From contig CAIUQR010000155.1 in the NCBI GenBank assembly GCA_903901335.1, forward strand, positions 1 through 64,000: a DNA stretch of 64,000 nt, given 5' to 3'. Source of the DNA: an uncultured delta proteobacterium. GTDB lineage: Bacteria > Desulfobacterota > Desulfobulbia > Desulfobulbales > Desulfocapsaceae. Within the stretch, counting starts at the first letter, position 1, and every line of letters starts with the position of its first letter. The notes under the pieces were generated by a model. That model made no database searches. It was not told the origin of the DNA and saw only the letters and a list, made by a program, of their open reading frames with translations. Positions 1-7,568 of this stretch are shown one piece after another. A program made the translations under genes and the position numbers.

Positions 1-255
1 CTGGATCTGCAAAACTGTCTCGTCATCACTCAGGTTCAGCTTGTGCTTGATGATCACTGCCCCGATCACCAACCGGGCATTCTTGGCAGGCCTACCTCGG
101 TCGGCACTCATCTTCTTGTAGTACCCTTTGGATAATTCATCCCAGGGTATTCTCCGCCCCAGTTTAACCCAGCGATTTTCCGGGTTCAGTTTTCCGCCAA
201 ACGGTAATGTAAAACCTTCCAGAGACAACTGACGTTCACTCGTGTATCGAATCAT
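1..255 (-). mobile_element. Transposase, N-terminal part (IS1182/IS5-like), cut by window edge
   Basis: The minus strand is open for 85 codons from an ATG at 255 to the window edge. The product begins MIRYTSERQLSLEGF and carries NPENRWVKL, then GRPAKNARLVIGAVIIKH. This is the N-terminal DUF772-type signature of IS1182/IS5-like transposases. The catalytic DDE part would lie outside the window, so I cannot say whether the element is intact. I saw no terminal inverted repeat in the bases after the start codon, so the element's boundary is not placed. It is the only insertion-sequence material I recognise here, and it sits next to a gene scrap and an AT-rich stretch, which fits a locally rearranged spot. 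Confidence 0.8.
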
Positions 256-361
256 GGGCAAGCCTTTTCAAGGTATTATTTGAAATTACTTGCACATATT
301 GCCACATTTCATGCAATCTTTCTCTATTATATCAGAGTGTTGTTGTTTTTTGAGGAGAATC

Positions 362-445
362 TACTTACAGAATCCGTACGACGCTTGCAAGAATGCAGAT
401 GTGTTGGTCTTGACGACCGGATTGAATCAGGACAGAGTACTCGAT
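362..445 (+). pseudogene. Remnant of a UDP-glucose/GDP-mannose dehydrogenase C-terminus
   Basis: Read from 362, the plus strand gives NPYDACKNADVLVLTT followed by GLNQDRVLD. UDP-glucose dehydrogenase C-terminal domains have a closely similar string: (D/N)PY-EACK-x-ADAL-V-x-TEW-x-x-F-R-x-LD. Here the expected TEWNxFR is changed to TTGLNQDR, and similarity stops on both sides. I read it as about 28 codons of decayed gene next to the transposase. The longer open frame around it (290-658) runs antisense through the PxxKW gene and is not a real gene. The match is from memory of the family and is short, so chance similarity cannot be excluded. Confidence 0.4.
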
Positions 446-462
446 CATACTATCATTTTCAG

Positions 463-502
463 CACAAAAAAAAGCCCCTTTTCAAAACAAAGAAAGGGGG
501 CT
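463..502 (-). terminator. Rho-independent terminator after the PxxKW gene
   Basis: On the minus strand AGCCCCCTTTC (502-492) pairs with GAAAAGGGGCT (483-473) across a short T-rich loop and is followed by a run of eight T. It lies about 20 nt past the stop codon at 523. This is a textbook intrinsic terminator in the direction of the PxxKW gene. Confidence 0.8.
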
Positions 503-522
503 GTAAGAACTGGAAGATACGG

Positions 523-768
523 CTATTTCTTTGACTTTGACGCCCTCTTGGCAGCCTTCAATGGATTGACCCGAATCTTGGCTACCGTAATCTCAGGCTT
601 TATATGGGATGCAAAATTACACATACCAAGCCGCCATTTTGCCTCCGGATTGAGATAGGTCTGGCAATACTTCGTCCCATTACTTTCTGTAATTCGCTCG
701 CATCCGGTACATTTTTCGATTACTGGTTGAAATCTGCCATCACTATAATTTACCCCGGCTTGTTGCAT
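523..768 (-). CDS. PxxKW family cysteine-rich protein
   Basis: This 81-residue protein has four Cys: CTGC near residues 20-23, then YCQTY and MCNFA. It has the PEAKW string (PxxKW) that names the family, and a Lys/Arg-rich tail ending KRASKSKK. The family is a small conserved group in Desulfobacterota with no assigned function that I know of; the Cys spacing suggests a metal or Fe-S site, which is inference. The start is firm: GGAGGAGG lies 5 nt upstream of the ATG at 768. The gene stands alone and has its own terminator. It lies between a degraded region and an AT-rich gap, so it is the only functional-looking gene in the first 1.3 kb. Confidence 0.8.
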   Translation of the reverse strand: MQQAGVNYSDGRFQPVIEKCTGCERITESNGTKYCQTYLNPEAKWRLGMCNFASHIKPEITVAKIRVNPLKAAKRASKSKK

Positions 769-1305
769 AACATCCTCCTCCTCATCATAAAATCAAACCC
801 GTTTTTCAAATATAACCGGCACAAACGGGCATAAAAACAGCTAAAAGGAACAATTGATATAGAAAATTATTACATATAAAGTCTTTTATTGTAACAAGGA
901 GAGAAATATTACACAAGCATTAAAAACATTTTTTCAATGGACTCGTAATGTCTTTGACAGATTATTCTTTTCTCCCCTATTATTAATGCATTATATTGTA
1001 AAATTAATTCCGGAAAGGAGTTGTTGTTTTTTCTAAAATCGAGCAGAAAATTTAATTTACTGCATAATTTTATTGTGTTATTAAACCGACACTTGTATTC
1101 TCTAACAATATAACATAAAGTTGATCTCATCTGTGAACGTGCGCCATTCTTTGATTATCGCAACATCTTTCTAACCGATATGATCGGACTTATTTTTTTG
1201 TCCGGTCATAAGTGACTTTTGAACGTAGTTACTTGCGTTTTCATTCAATAACTACCTTCATGAAAACCGTGATCTGCATCAAACAAAAAAAATTGGAGAA
1301 AGAAG
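769..1305. other. AT-rich intergenic stretch without a recognisable gene
   Basis: These 537 nt are clearly more AT-rich than the rest of the window. The only open frame of note (909-1130, minus strand, 73 codons) has a low-complexity product, no Shine-Dalgarno and no family I recognise. The right part must contain the pilC leader, with GGAGAA 5 nt before its ATG, but I see no convincing promoter. An imperfect inverted repeat at 1179-1210 is listed separately. Confidence 0.5.
1179..1210 (+). repeat. Inverted repeat upstream of pilC
   Basis: TATGATCGGAC (1179-1189) and GTCCGGTCATA (1200-1210) are inverted copies with one G-T wobble, around a T-rich 10-nt spacer. In RNA this is an 11-bp stem. 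It is not followed by a T run on the plus strand, so it is not a normal terminator. It lies 95 nt before pilC and could be a leader hairpin, an operator, or the end of a lost element. Confidence 0.5.
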
Positions 1306-2511
1306 ATGCCTGTTTATATATGGAAGGGTAAAAATTCTTATGGCGAGACGCGCAAAGGAGAAGTGGAAGCGCCTGATCAGACTGCAGCTCTTGGTTATGT
1401 AAAACGCATGCGGATCACCAATCCGGTTATCAAGGAGAAACCGAAAGATCTTTTTGAAAATATTGCTTTTTTTAAGCCAAGGGTTTCCGGAAAGGATGTT
1501 ATAGTCTTTACCCGTCAGCTCTCAACTATGATCGATGCCGGTCTTCCCCTCGTTCAATGCCTGGAAATCCTAGGGAAACAACAGGAAAATGCTACATTCA
1601 AGAAGGTGCTTCTCAATATTCAAACAGATGTAGAATCAGGAACGACCTTTGCCGATTCCATGCGCAAACACCCCAAGGTGTTTGACAACCTCTTTACCAA
1701 CATGATCGAGGCCGGGGAAACAGGCGGTATCCTCGATACGATTCTCTCCCGGCTTGCAACTTTTATGGAAAAATCAATGGCCTTGAAGAAAAAGATCAAA
1801 GGCGCTATGACCTATCCGACAATCTGTCTGGCCATTTCGATCCTTATCCTGGTCGTTATCCTCGTCTTCGTGATCCCTGTTTTCTCAGACATGTTTAAAT
1901 CGTTCGGTTCCTCCCTGCCTCTTCCTACACAAATAGTCGTTGATATGAGTAACATTGTAAAATCGTATTTTATTTTCTTTATCCTGGGATTTTTTGCGCT
2001 GATCTTCGGGATAAAAAAGATATATAGTACTGAAAAGGGACGTATCAGCATAGATGCAATGTCTCTTAAGATGCCTGTTGCCGGTATATTGATCAGAAAA
2101 GTTGCTGTAGCGAAGTTTACCAGGACCTTAGGAACCATGCTGCAGAGCGGTGTACCCATTCTTGAAGCATTACAAGTAGTGGCAAGGACATCCGGTAACA
2201 AGATCATAGAAAAAGCAGTGTTCAGGGTATCCGATTCAATTGCCGAAGGTCGTCCTATTGCTGAACCACTTGAAGAAAGCGGCGTTTTCCCCAATATGGT
2301 CGTACAGATGATCAATGTCGGTGAATCAGTCGGGGCACTGGATACGATGCTGGAAAAAATCGCCGATTTTTATGACGAAGAGGTCGATCAGGCAGTTGAA
2401 AACCTCACGGCAATGCTTGAACCTCTTATGATGGTCTTTCTGGGTGGCATGATAGGCGGACTCGTTATTGCCATGTACCTTCCCATTTTCAAGATCGCCT
2501 CGGTGGTTTAA
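1306..2511 (+). CDS. pilC: Type IV pilus inner-membrane platform protein PilC (type II secretion F family)
   Basis: PilC/GspF forms the polytopic inner-membrane platform on which the assembly ATPase acts during pilin polymerisation. The 401-residue protein has the usual two T2SF repeats, at roughly 70-190 and 275-395. The first repeat has FTRQLSTMIDAGLPLVQ and MIEAGETGG; the second repeats the pattern as FTRTLGTMLQSGVPILEAL and MINVGESVGALD. Three hydrophobic segments lie near 170-195, 218-240 and 375-395. Length is typical. GGAGAA 5 nt before the ATG fixes the start. No pilB, pilT or pilin gene is adjacent, so it looks like an orphan here, separate from the ihfA unit that follows with its own promoter. 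Confidence 0.9.
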   Translation: MPVYIWKGKNSYGETRKGEVEAPDQTAALGYVKRMRITNPVIKEKPKDLFENIAFFKPRVSGKDVIVFTRQLSTMIDAGLPLVQCLEILGKQQENATFKKVLLNIQTDVESGTTFADSMRKHPKVFDNLFTNMIEAGETGGILDTILSRLATFMEKSMALKKKIKGAMTYPTICLAISILILVVILVFVIPVFSDMFKSFGSSLPLPTQIVVDMSNIVKSYFIFFILGFFALIFGIKKIYSTEKGRISIDAMSLKMPVAGILIRKVAVAKFTRTLGTMLQSGVPILEALQVVARTSGNKIIEKAVFRVSDSIAEGRPIAEPLEESGVFPNMVVQMINVGESVGALDTMLEKIADFYDEEVDQAVENLTAMLEPLMMVFLGGMIGGLVIAMYLPIFKIASVV

Positions 2512-2568
2512 TGAACAATCACCTGTTTTTTCGTTTATAGAAAGAGTATGCTTCGAGAAGAAGCAGTG

Positions 2569-2596
2569 TTGACATTCTTTTTATAAAGTATATCAT
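2569..2596 (+). promoter_or_regulatory. Sigma-70 type promoter for ihfA
   Basis: TTGACA (2569-2574) and TATCAT (2591-2596) are separated by 16 nt in an AT-rich setting, about 40 nt before ihfA. The -35 is a perfect consensus and the -10 matches 5 of 6 positions. Confidence 0.65.
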
Positions 2597-2637
2597 ACTA
2601 TAACGTGAATTAATCTTGTACAACAAAGGAGGAAAAT

Positions 2638-2925
2638 ATGACATTGACAAAGGCGGATTTAGTTCAGCAGGTCTATAAAAATCACGAGACGTTGACAAAA
2701 GCACAGGCAACCGAGTCGGTTGAGTCGTTTCTTCGCATCTCAAAAAACTCCCTGATCACGGGCAAGGATCTCTTGCTGAGCGGGTTTGGCAAATTTAATG
2801 TCAAAGACAAAAATGCCCGGCGGGGGCGCAACCCACAGACAGGAGATGAGCTAACCCTTGAGGCAAGAAGGGTCGTTACATTTAAACCTTCAGGAATATT
2901 GCGTGATAAAATCAATGCATCCTGA
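2638..2925 (+). CDS. ihfA: Integration host factor alpha-subunit-like DNA-bending protein
   Basis: This 95-residue protein of the HU/IHF family binds and sharply bends DNA as a dimer. The opening LTKADLVQQVY, the core SGFGKFNVKDKNARRGRNP (beta-arm base with the RxGRNP motif) and VTFKPSGILRDKIN are characteristic. The order RNPQTGDELTLEARRVVTFKPS is IHF-alpha-like rather than HU-like. A very strong Shine-Dalgarno (AAAGGAGG) lies 6 nt before the ATG. A promoter sits upstream and a strong hairpin terminator downstream, so it is a one-gene unit. Alpha versus a generic HU-like protein is a modest inference, since a partner beta subunit is not visible here. Confidence 0.88.
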   Translation: MTLTKADLVQQVYKNHETLTKAQATESVESFLRISKNSLITGKDLLLSGFGKFNVKDKNARRGRNPQTGDELTLEARRVVTFKPSGILRDKINAS

Positions 2926-2973
2926 TCGTCCAAACCGCTCCATCCAATAACTCTCTCTCTCTTGCTGGATTGG

Positions 2974-3020
2974 CTGCCTGTTGTCGTTTGCAAATATCTC
3001 GACAACAGGCAGTTTTTTCT
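2974..3020 (+). terminator. Rho-independent terminator after ihfA
   Basis: CTGCCTGTTGTCG (2974-2986) and CGACAACAGGCAG (3000-3012) form a perfect 13-bp stem around a 13-nt loop, followed by TTTTTTCT. It stands 48 nt after the ihfA stop. It also covers the TTG at 2981 that would otherwise be the furthest start of the next frame, which argues against that start. Confidence 0.93.
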
Positions 3021-3085
3021 GTAACCATAGCGCCTGGTTTGCGACCACGGGCTACCGCAGTCGCAGTCATCTTTTTCACACTTCA

Positions 3086-4060
3086 ATGCCAGCTCAGATT
3101 TCCGTTACAAACCTTCCCTTCAACGCATTGCAGGACTCCTGCACCTGGAATCTTCATCCATTTCTCGATAGCATCGTCCCAGACACCCTTGAACAATCTA
3201 TCCACAAGGTAGGCATTCTCCATCCCCCTGTGCTTGTTCAATCAGGTGAAACCTATGACGTTGTCTGCGGACGAAAACGGATTCAATGTGCGCAGAATTC
3301 AGGTCAATCGCATTTTCTTTGTGGCATACTCCCTCAGGATTCTTCAAAAAAGACTATACTGACTTTCCTGCTGGAAGATCAGGTATCACATGCTCCCCTC
3401 TCACTCCCTGAAATGGCCTGCTTCTTGAAATTGTGTCTTGATCATATGGACCGTGAGGAGGCTCTGGAAATGCTCCCCGGAGAGATTCTGCCACGATTAA
3501 ATACGGGCCATGTCCTGAGCCTGCTCGAATTCGATGACGACATTCAAAGACAGATCCACTATGGACATGTGACCGATAAGATTATCTTCGACCTTTTGAA
3601 ACTCAATCAGGCAGATCGGCGCAGAATGGTTTTTCTTGTTGGGCTGTTACAACTGGGAGGCAATAAGCAGAAACGCCTTTTTGCCCTCTGCCGGGATATC
3701 TCTCTTCGTGAAAACATCTCGATCAGCTCCCTACTTGATCAACCGGATATCAGAGCAATACTTGAGCATAACGAGATGAACGTCCCCCAGAAAACGAATC
3801 GGCTTCTCAGCCAGCTGCAGAAGCGCTGTTATCCGCAGAGCACCGCTGCACGGGAAAATTTTCAAGCCCAGGTGCTTGAGCTGAACCTTCCTGATACCTG
3901 CGATATCTCCCCAAGTCCTTTTTTTGAGAAAGATGAGGTGACCCTGTCTTTGCGTTTTTCTGATTTCGAGGCGTGCAAGAAACTCTGGCCTGCAATCAAG
4001 AGCCTTTTGCGGCAGGAGCATGAGGGAAAAACGAATCGAAAGTTCAGCTCTGATAGCTGA
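3086..4060 (+). CDS. ParB-like (ParB N-terminal domain) DNA-binding protein
   Basis: The protein (324 residues from the ATG at 3086) has a ParB/Srx-type N-terminal domain. Its ParB-box-like string VVCGRKRIQCAQ lies near residues 51-62, preceded by LEQSIHKVGILHPPVL. It is followed by a helical region with a KorB/Spo0J-like layout (SLPEMACFLKLCLDH, then LNTGHVLSLLEF). Chromosomal ParB proteins bind CTP and parS sites, but this copy lacks a parA neighbour and its C-terminal half is not one I recognise, so a segregation role is not implied. The frame is open back to 2981, but that start lies inside the ihfA terminator stem. The gene runs convergently into ribD, overlapping its end by 17 nt. Confidence 0.7.
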   Translation: MPAQISVTNLPFNALQDSCTWNLHPFLDSIVPDTLEQSIHKVGILHPPVLVQSGETYDVVCGRKRIQCAQNSGQSHFLCGILPQDSSKKTILTFLLEDQVSHAPLSLPEMACFLKLCLDHMDREEALEMLPGEILPRLNTGHVLSLLEFDDDIQRQIHYGHVTDKIIFDLLKLNQADRRRMVFLVGLLQLGGNKQKRLFALCRDISLRENISISSLLDQPDIRAILEHNEMNVPQKTNRLLSQLQKRCYPQSTAARENFQAQVLELNLPDTCDISPSPFFEKDEVTLSLRFSDFEACKKLWPAIKSLLRQEHEGKTNRKFSSDS

Positions 4061-5156
4061 CATCACCTTCAACCATCACGTCATCGCCAAACCGTTTACA
4101 CTCGATTTTTTCCAGGTGAATCGCTTCATTCCTGCTGTTCACAGACAGCCCTTGAACCACTGGAATACCATTATCCCCGGCAAAAAGGGGTGCATAAAAA
4201 AGGTTCACATGATCGACCAGACGGTTTCTCAGCATCGAACCATGGATTTGGGCTCCCCCCTCGACCAACACGGAGGTGATACCCTCATGGCCAAGAGCGG
4301 CAAGGACCTCCCGGATATCCAATCTTCCCGTAGCGTCTCTCTCCACCGACCGGACAACTGTCCCGATCGCGCGCAGCTCTTCCTTCCTTTTCACGTCAGC
4401 TTCAGGACCGCAGAATATCCATGTTGAAGCCTCGGAATCCAGATGCAGGATTTTTGCCGAAACCGGGATACGCAGGCTTGAATCCAGAACAACTCTGACA
4501 GGATCCCTGCCTCTTCTATTGATTAGGCGGGTAGTGAGTGATGGATCATCAATAGAGATCGTCCCGATTCCTACCATGATCGCATCCGAGATGTCACGTA
4601 ACTGATGGACCTTTCGCAGTGATTCAGGGCCTGTTATCCATCCGCTTGTCCCTTTTTTATATGTGATCCGGCCATCAAGACTGATTCCTGACTTCATGAC
4701 CACCCACGGCATGGAGGTAGTAATATATTTCAGAAAGGGACGATTGATCTCACGGCATTCTTCGGTGAGCACCCCTGTAAGAACTTCAATTCTCTGATCG
4801 ACCAGAAAGGCCAGACCACGGCCATCTACCAGGGGATTCGGGTCTTCCATACCCACCACCACCCTTTTGATTCCGGCAGCCACCAAGGCCTGACTGCAGG
4901 GAGGAGTCCGCCCGGTATGGTTGCATGGCTCCAAGGTCACATAGATGGTTGCGCCATCCGCCTCTTTTCCTGCCTTACGCAAGGCATTGATTTCAGCATG
5001 CGGTTTTCCAGCCTTTGTATGATAGCCCTTAGCGATAACACGATCATCCTTGACGACAACGGCACCGACGCAAGGATTCGGAGAGGTCCTGCCCAACCCC
5101 TTCCGGGCCTCTTTCAAGGCCATGCGCATAAAGTAACGGTCTTTCTCCGTGGTCAC
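4044..5156 (-). CDS. ribD: Bifunctional riboflavin biosynthesis deaminase/reductase RibD
   Basis: RibD carries out two consecutive steps of riboflavin synthesis: deamination of the pyrimidine made from GTP, then NADPH-dependent reduction of the ribosyl side chain. The 370-residue protein has the zinc deaminase domain at 1-145, with PHAEINAL and PCNHTGRTPPC giving the zinc ligands and the catalytic Glu. The reductase domain follows from about 148 (KSGISLDGRI, then GIGTISIDDPSLTTR and VEGGAQIHGSML). The start is a GTG overlapping the nrdR stop (GTGA), so the two genes are translationally coupled. No other riboflavin gene and no FMN riboswitch is visible nearby. The 3' end overlaps the ParB-like gene by 17 nt in convergent orientation. 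Confidence 0.95.
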   Translation of the reverse strand: MTTEKDRYFMRMALKEARKGLGRTSPNPCVGAVVVKDDRVIAKGYHTKAGKPHAEINALRKAGKEADGATIYVTLEPCNHTGRTPPCSQALVAAGIKRVVVGMEDPNPLVDGRGLAFLVDQRIEVLTGVLTEECREINRPFLKYITTSMPWVVMKSGISLDGRITYKKGTSGWITGPESLRKVHQLRDISDAIMVGIGTISIDDPSLTTRLINRRGRDPVRVVLDSSLRIPVSAKILHLDSEASTWIFCGPEADVKRKEELRAIGTVVRSVERDATGRLDIREVLAALGHEGITSVLVEGGAQIHGSMLRNRLVDHVNLFYAPLFAGDNGIPVVQGLSVNSRNEAIHLEKIECKRFGDDVMVEGDVSYQS

Positions 5157-5647
5157 TTTTCGCCTTCTTTAACGGACTGGTAATCACTCATCGCCCGTGC
5201 ATCCAGAAGGGTCTTGAGCTCATCCATAAACTCATTCACATCCTTAAACTGCCTGTATACAGATGCAAAACGAACGTAGGCGACTTCATCAAGCCTGGGC
5301 AGATCCTCCATCACCCACTGACCAATAACCTTTGACGAGACCTCTTTTGCCCCGAGATCCTGAAGTTTTCTCTCTATTTCATCAACAAATTTATCTATGT
5401 TGTCACGACTGACCGGCCTCTTTTCGCAGGCCTTCTCAAGACCGATCACCATCTTCTGTCTGTCCCAGGCCTCCCGTCGGCCATCTTTTTTCACCAGCAC
5501 GGGCATCATCACCTCCAGCCTCTCATATGTCGTGAATCTTTGATTACATGAAAGACATGACCGCCTTCTCCTGGTGATGGTACTCTCTTTATTCAAACGG
5601 GAATCGATGACTTTATTATCGAGGTGACCACAATAGGGACATTTCAT
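5153..5647 (-). CDS. nrdR: Transcriptional repressor NrdR
   Basis: NrdR represses ribonucleotide reductase genes in response to nucleotides bound in its ATP-cone. The 164-residue protein has an N-terminal zinc ribbon (CPYCG at residues 3-7, CLSC near 31-34) and the family string RRRRSCLSCNQRFTTYER, followed by an ATP-cone domain (VKKDGRREAWDRQKM onward). Length and motifs are standard. It lies between glyA and ribD, and the 4-nt overlap with ribD indicates one transcript. I did not find an obvious NrdR-box pair in the neighbouring intergenic DNA. Confidence 0.95.
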   Translation of the reverse strand: MKCPYCGHLDNKVIDSRLNKESTITRRRRSCLSCNQRFTTYERLEVMMPVLVKKDGRREAWDRQKMVIGLEKACEKRPVSRDNIDKFVDEIERKLQDLGAKEVSSKVIGQWVMEDLPRLDEVAYVRFASVYRQFKDVNEFMDELKTLLDARAMSDYQSVKEGEK

Positions 5648-5668
5648 AAAACCTCCATCTGTTAGACA

Positions 5669-6916
5669 TCAAATCCTTGCAACAATGTTAGAGAGCGGAA
5701 ATTTTTTACAGAGTCCCTTTATCTCAAGACGGATCTGCTTGATTGTCTTTTCGTCCCGTTTATCAATTACCCGGTCGATAAAATCGGCTATCATCTCCAT
5801 CTCGGAGGCCCGCATCCCTCTGGTTGAGACCAAAGGTGTACCGATACGTACCCCGCTGGTGACATAACGGGATGTGGCATCGAAGGGGATAGCGTTTTTA
5901 TTCACAGTGATTCCCGCCTTGCCAAGAAGTTCCTCGGTTTCTTTCCCGGAAATATCCTTATTGGTCAGGTCCAGCAACATCAGATGATTATCGGTTCCAC
6001 CGGACACCAGTCTGAATCCTCTCTTCATAAGACTGCGAGCCAGGACCCGGGCATTTGTAACCACATGCTTCTGATCCGCCTGGAAAGTCTCCCCCATGAC
6101 TTCCTTAAATCCGACCGCCTTTGCAGCAATGGCATGCATGAGAGGCCCGCCCTGAATCCCGGGAAAGATATTACTGTTCAGCACCTTTCCCCATCTCTCC
6201 CTGGCAAGAATCAGGCCCCCTCGCGGACCACGCAATGTTTTATGGGTTGTAGAGGTAACAACATCGGCATAGGGTATCGGAGAGGGATGGACACCCGCCG
6301 CCACAAGGCCGGCAATATGGGCCATATCCACCATAAAGAGGGCACCAATCTGATCAGCGATTCTCCTGAAACCCTGAAAATCAATAAACCGTGGATACGC
6401 ACTTGCCCCGGCAATGATCATCTTCGGCCTCTTTTCCAGAGCAATCCGTTCGACCTCTTCCATGTTGATCTGTTCGCTGTTACGATCAACTCCATAGAAA
6501 ACAAAGTTATACAGTTGTCCGGAAAAGCTGACGGGACTGCCATGGGTCAAATGCCCACCATGGGCAAGATCCATGCCCAGAACGGTATCGCCCGGCTTCA
6601 ATAAGGCAAAATACACCCCCATGTTGGCCTGGGAGCCTGAATGCGGTTGGACATTTGCATATTCGGCACCAAATATCACCCTGGCCCGTTCGATCGCCAG
6701 TGTCTCGACGGTATCTGCGTTGAGACATCCGCCATAGTATCGTTTTTGAGGATACCCTTCAGCATATTTATTCGTAAAAACGGATCCTTGCGCATCAAGA
6801 ACCGCTTGCGATGCAATGTTTTCAGAGGCAATTAATTCAAGCTGATTATCCTGGCGGTCATACTCTGCCTGAATGCTCCTGAAAATTTCAGGATCTGTTT
6901 CTTGTAATGTCTTCAT
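5669..6916 (-). CDS. glyA: Serine hydroxymethyltransferase GlyA
   Basis: GlyA interconverts serine and glycine with tetrahydrofolate, supplying one-carbon units, and uses pyridoxal phosphate. The product has all family blocks: [13 protein letters not shown], the [15 protein letters not shown] block, [12 protein letters not shown]-type ([11 protein letters not shown]), and the PLP-lysine segment [17 protein letters not shown]. Counted from the ATG at 6916 it is 415 residues, the usual length. The frame extends four codons further to a TTG at 6928, but an AGGA abuts that TTG too closely, so the ATG is preferred. It heads a glyA-nrdR-ribD unit with a probable promoter upstream, downstream of the rpiB terminator. 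Confidence 0.95.
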   Translation of the reverse strand: MKTLQETDPEIFRSIQAEYDRQDNQLELIASENIASQAVLDAQGSVFTNKYAEGYPQKRYYGGCLNADTVETLAIERARVIFGAEYANVQPHSGSQANMGVYFALLKPGDTVLGMDLAHGGHLTHGSPVSFSGQLYNFVFYGVDRNSEQINMEEVERIALEKRPKMIIAGASAYPRFIDFQGFRRIADQIGALFMVDMAHIAGLVAAGVHPSPIPYADVVTSTTHKTLRGPRGGLILARERWGKVLNSNIFPGIQGGPLMHAIAAKAVGFKEVMGETFQADQKHVVTNARVLARSLMKRGFRLVSGGTDNHLMLLDLTNKDISGKETEELLGKAGITVNKNAIPFDATSRYVTSGVRIGTPLVSTRGMRASEMEMIADFIDRVIDKRDEKTIKQIRLEIKGLCKKFPLSNIVARI

Positions 6917-7011
6917 TGGACTGAACAATTCCTTTTCGTTTTATTACGTTAAAGCAGTTTTCCCTCTGCAGCTCCTGCCTTCTCCTTTTTGAGCGAGAGA
7001 AAGCAAGACGG

Positions 7012-7040
7012 ATAGTAAAAAAAAACTCCAATTTTCACAA
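7012..7040 (-). promoter_or_regulatory. Probable sigma-70 promoter for glyA-nrdR-ribD
   Basis: On the minus strand TTGTGA (7040-7035) and TACTAT (7017-7012) are spaced by 17 nt. They lie just beyond the rpiB terminator, giving a leader of about 90 nt before glyA. The position between a terminator and the next gene makes a promoter expected here; the exact boxes are tentative. Confidence 0.45.
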
Positions 7041-7051
7041 TGATAAAAAAC

Positions 7052-7090
7052 AAAAAAGCCGGCCTTTCAATTCAATGAACGCCGGCTTTG
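7052..7090 (-). terminator. Rho-independent terminator after rpiB
   Basis: On the minus strand AAAGCCGGC (7089-7081) pairs with GCCGGCTTT (7063-7055) across a 17-nt loop and leads into a T-rich run. It lies about 25 nt past the rpiB stop and closes the fatty-acid/rpiB transcript. Confidence 0.88.
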
Positions 7091-7113
7091 AATATCCTGC
7101 AAACAAAAGACTT

Positions 7114-7542
7114 CTAATCACTGAATTGATCGATACGTTTCTGATGACGGCCACCGGCAAAATCAGTTTCCAACCAGGTTTTGACTATTCCCTGTGCCAC
7201 ACCATAACCAATCACCCTGGCCCCCAGGCATAGAATATTTGCATCATTATGCTCTCTGCTTAAACGAGCCGTGTACTCGTCATGACAGAGTGCCGCCCGG
7301 ACGGCGGAAAATCTATTGGCGACCAGAGACATGCCGATACCCGTTCCACAGATAAGAATGCCTGACGCACACAACCGGTTTTGCACCTTTTCACTGACAG
7401 TTTTCGCATACCCGGGGTAATCAACAGAGTCCATTGAAAAACAACCGGTATCATCAACCTCATGGCCAAGCGAGCAGACAAATTCCTTCAACATTTCCTT
7501 CATCTGAAATCCGCCATGATCGGCTCCGATTGCAATTTTCAT
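7114..7542 (-). CDS. rpiB: Ribose-5-phosphate isomerase B
   Basis: RpiB interconverts ribose 5-phosphate and ribulose 5-phosphate. The 142-residue product opens with KIAIGADHGGFQMKEM, contains the catalytic-Cys region LICGTGIGMS and ends with the usual RHQKRIDQ. The ATG at 7542 is chosen because GGAGG sits 6 nt before it; the in-frame ATG two codons upstream directly abuts that GGAGG. It follows fabF by 26 nt and is followed by a strong terminator, so it is the last gene of the fatty-acid operon. Confidence 0.95.
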   Translation of the reverse strand: MKIAIGADHGGFQMKEMLKEFVCSLGHEVDDTGCFSMDSVDYPGYAKTVSEKVQNRLCASGILICGTGIGMSLVANRFSAVRAALCHDEYTARLSREHNDANILCLGARVIGYGVAQGIVKTWLETDFAGGRHQKRIDQFSD

Positions 7543-7568
7543 CACCATCCTCCAGGAACGACCTGTTT

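Noticed and set aside
290-658. 122-codon plus-strand frame covering the dehydrogenase-like scrap
   Set aside because: It runs antisense through the terminator and the PxxKW gene and has no ribosome site; only the 362-445 part resembles a known protein.
909-1130. 73-codon minus-strand frame in the AT-rich gap
   Set aside because: No ribosome site, low-complexity product, no family resemblance.
2981-3085. N-terminal extension of the ParB-like gene from the TTG at 2981
   Set aside because: The start falls in the stem of the ihfA terminator, and the extra 35 residues show no ParB similarity.
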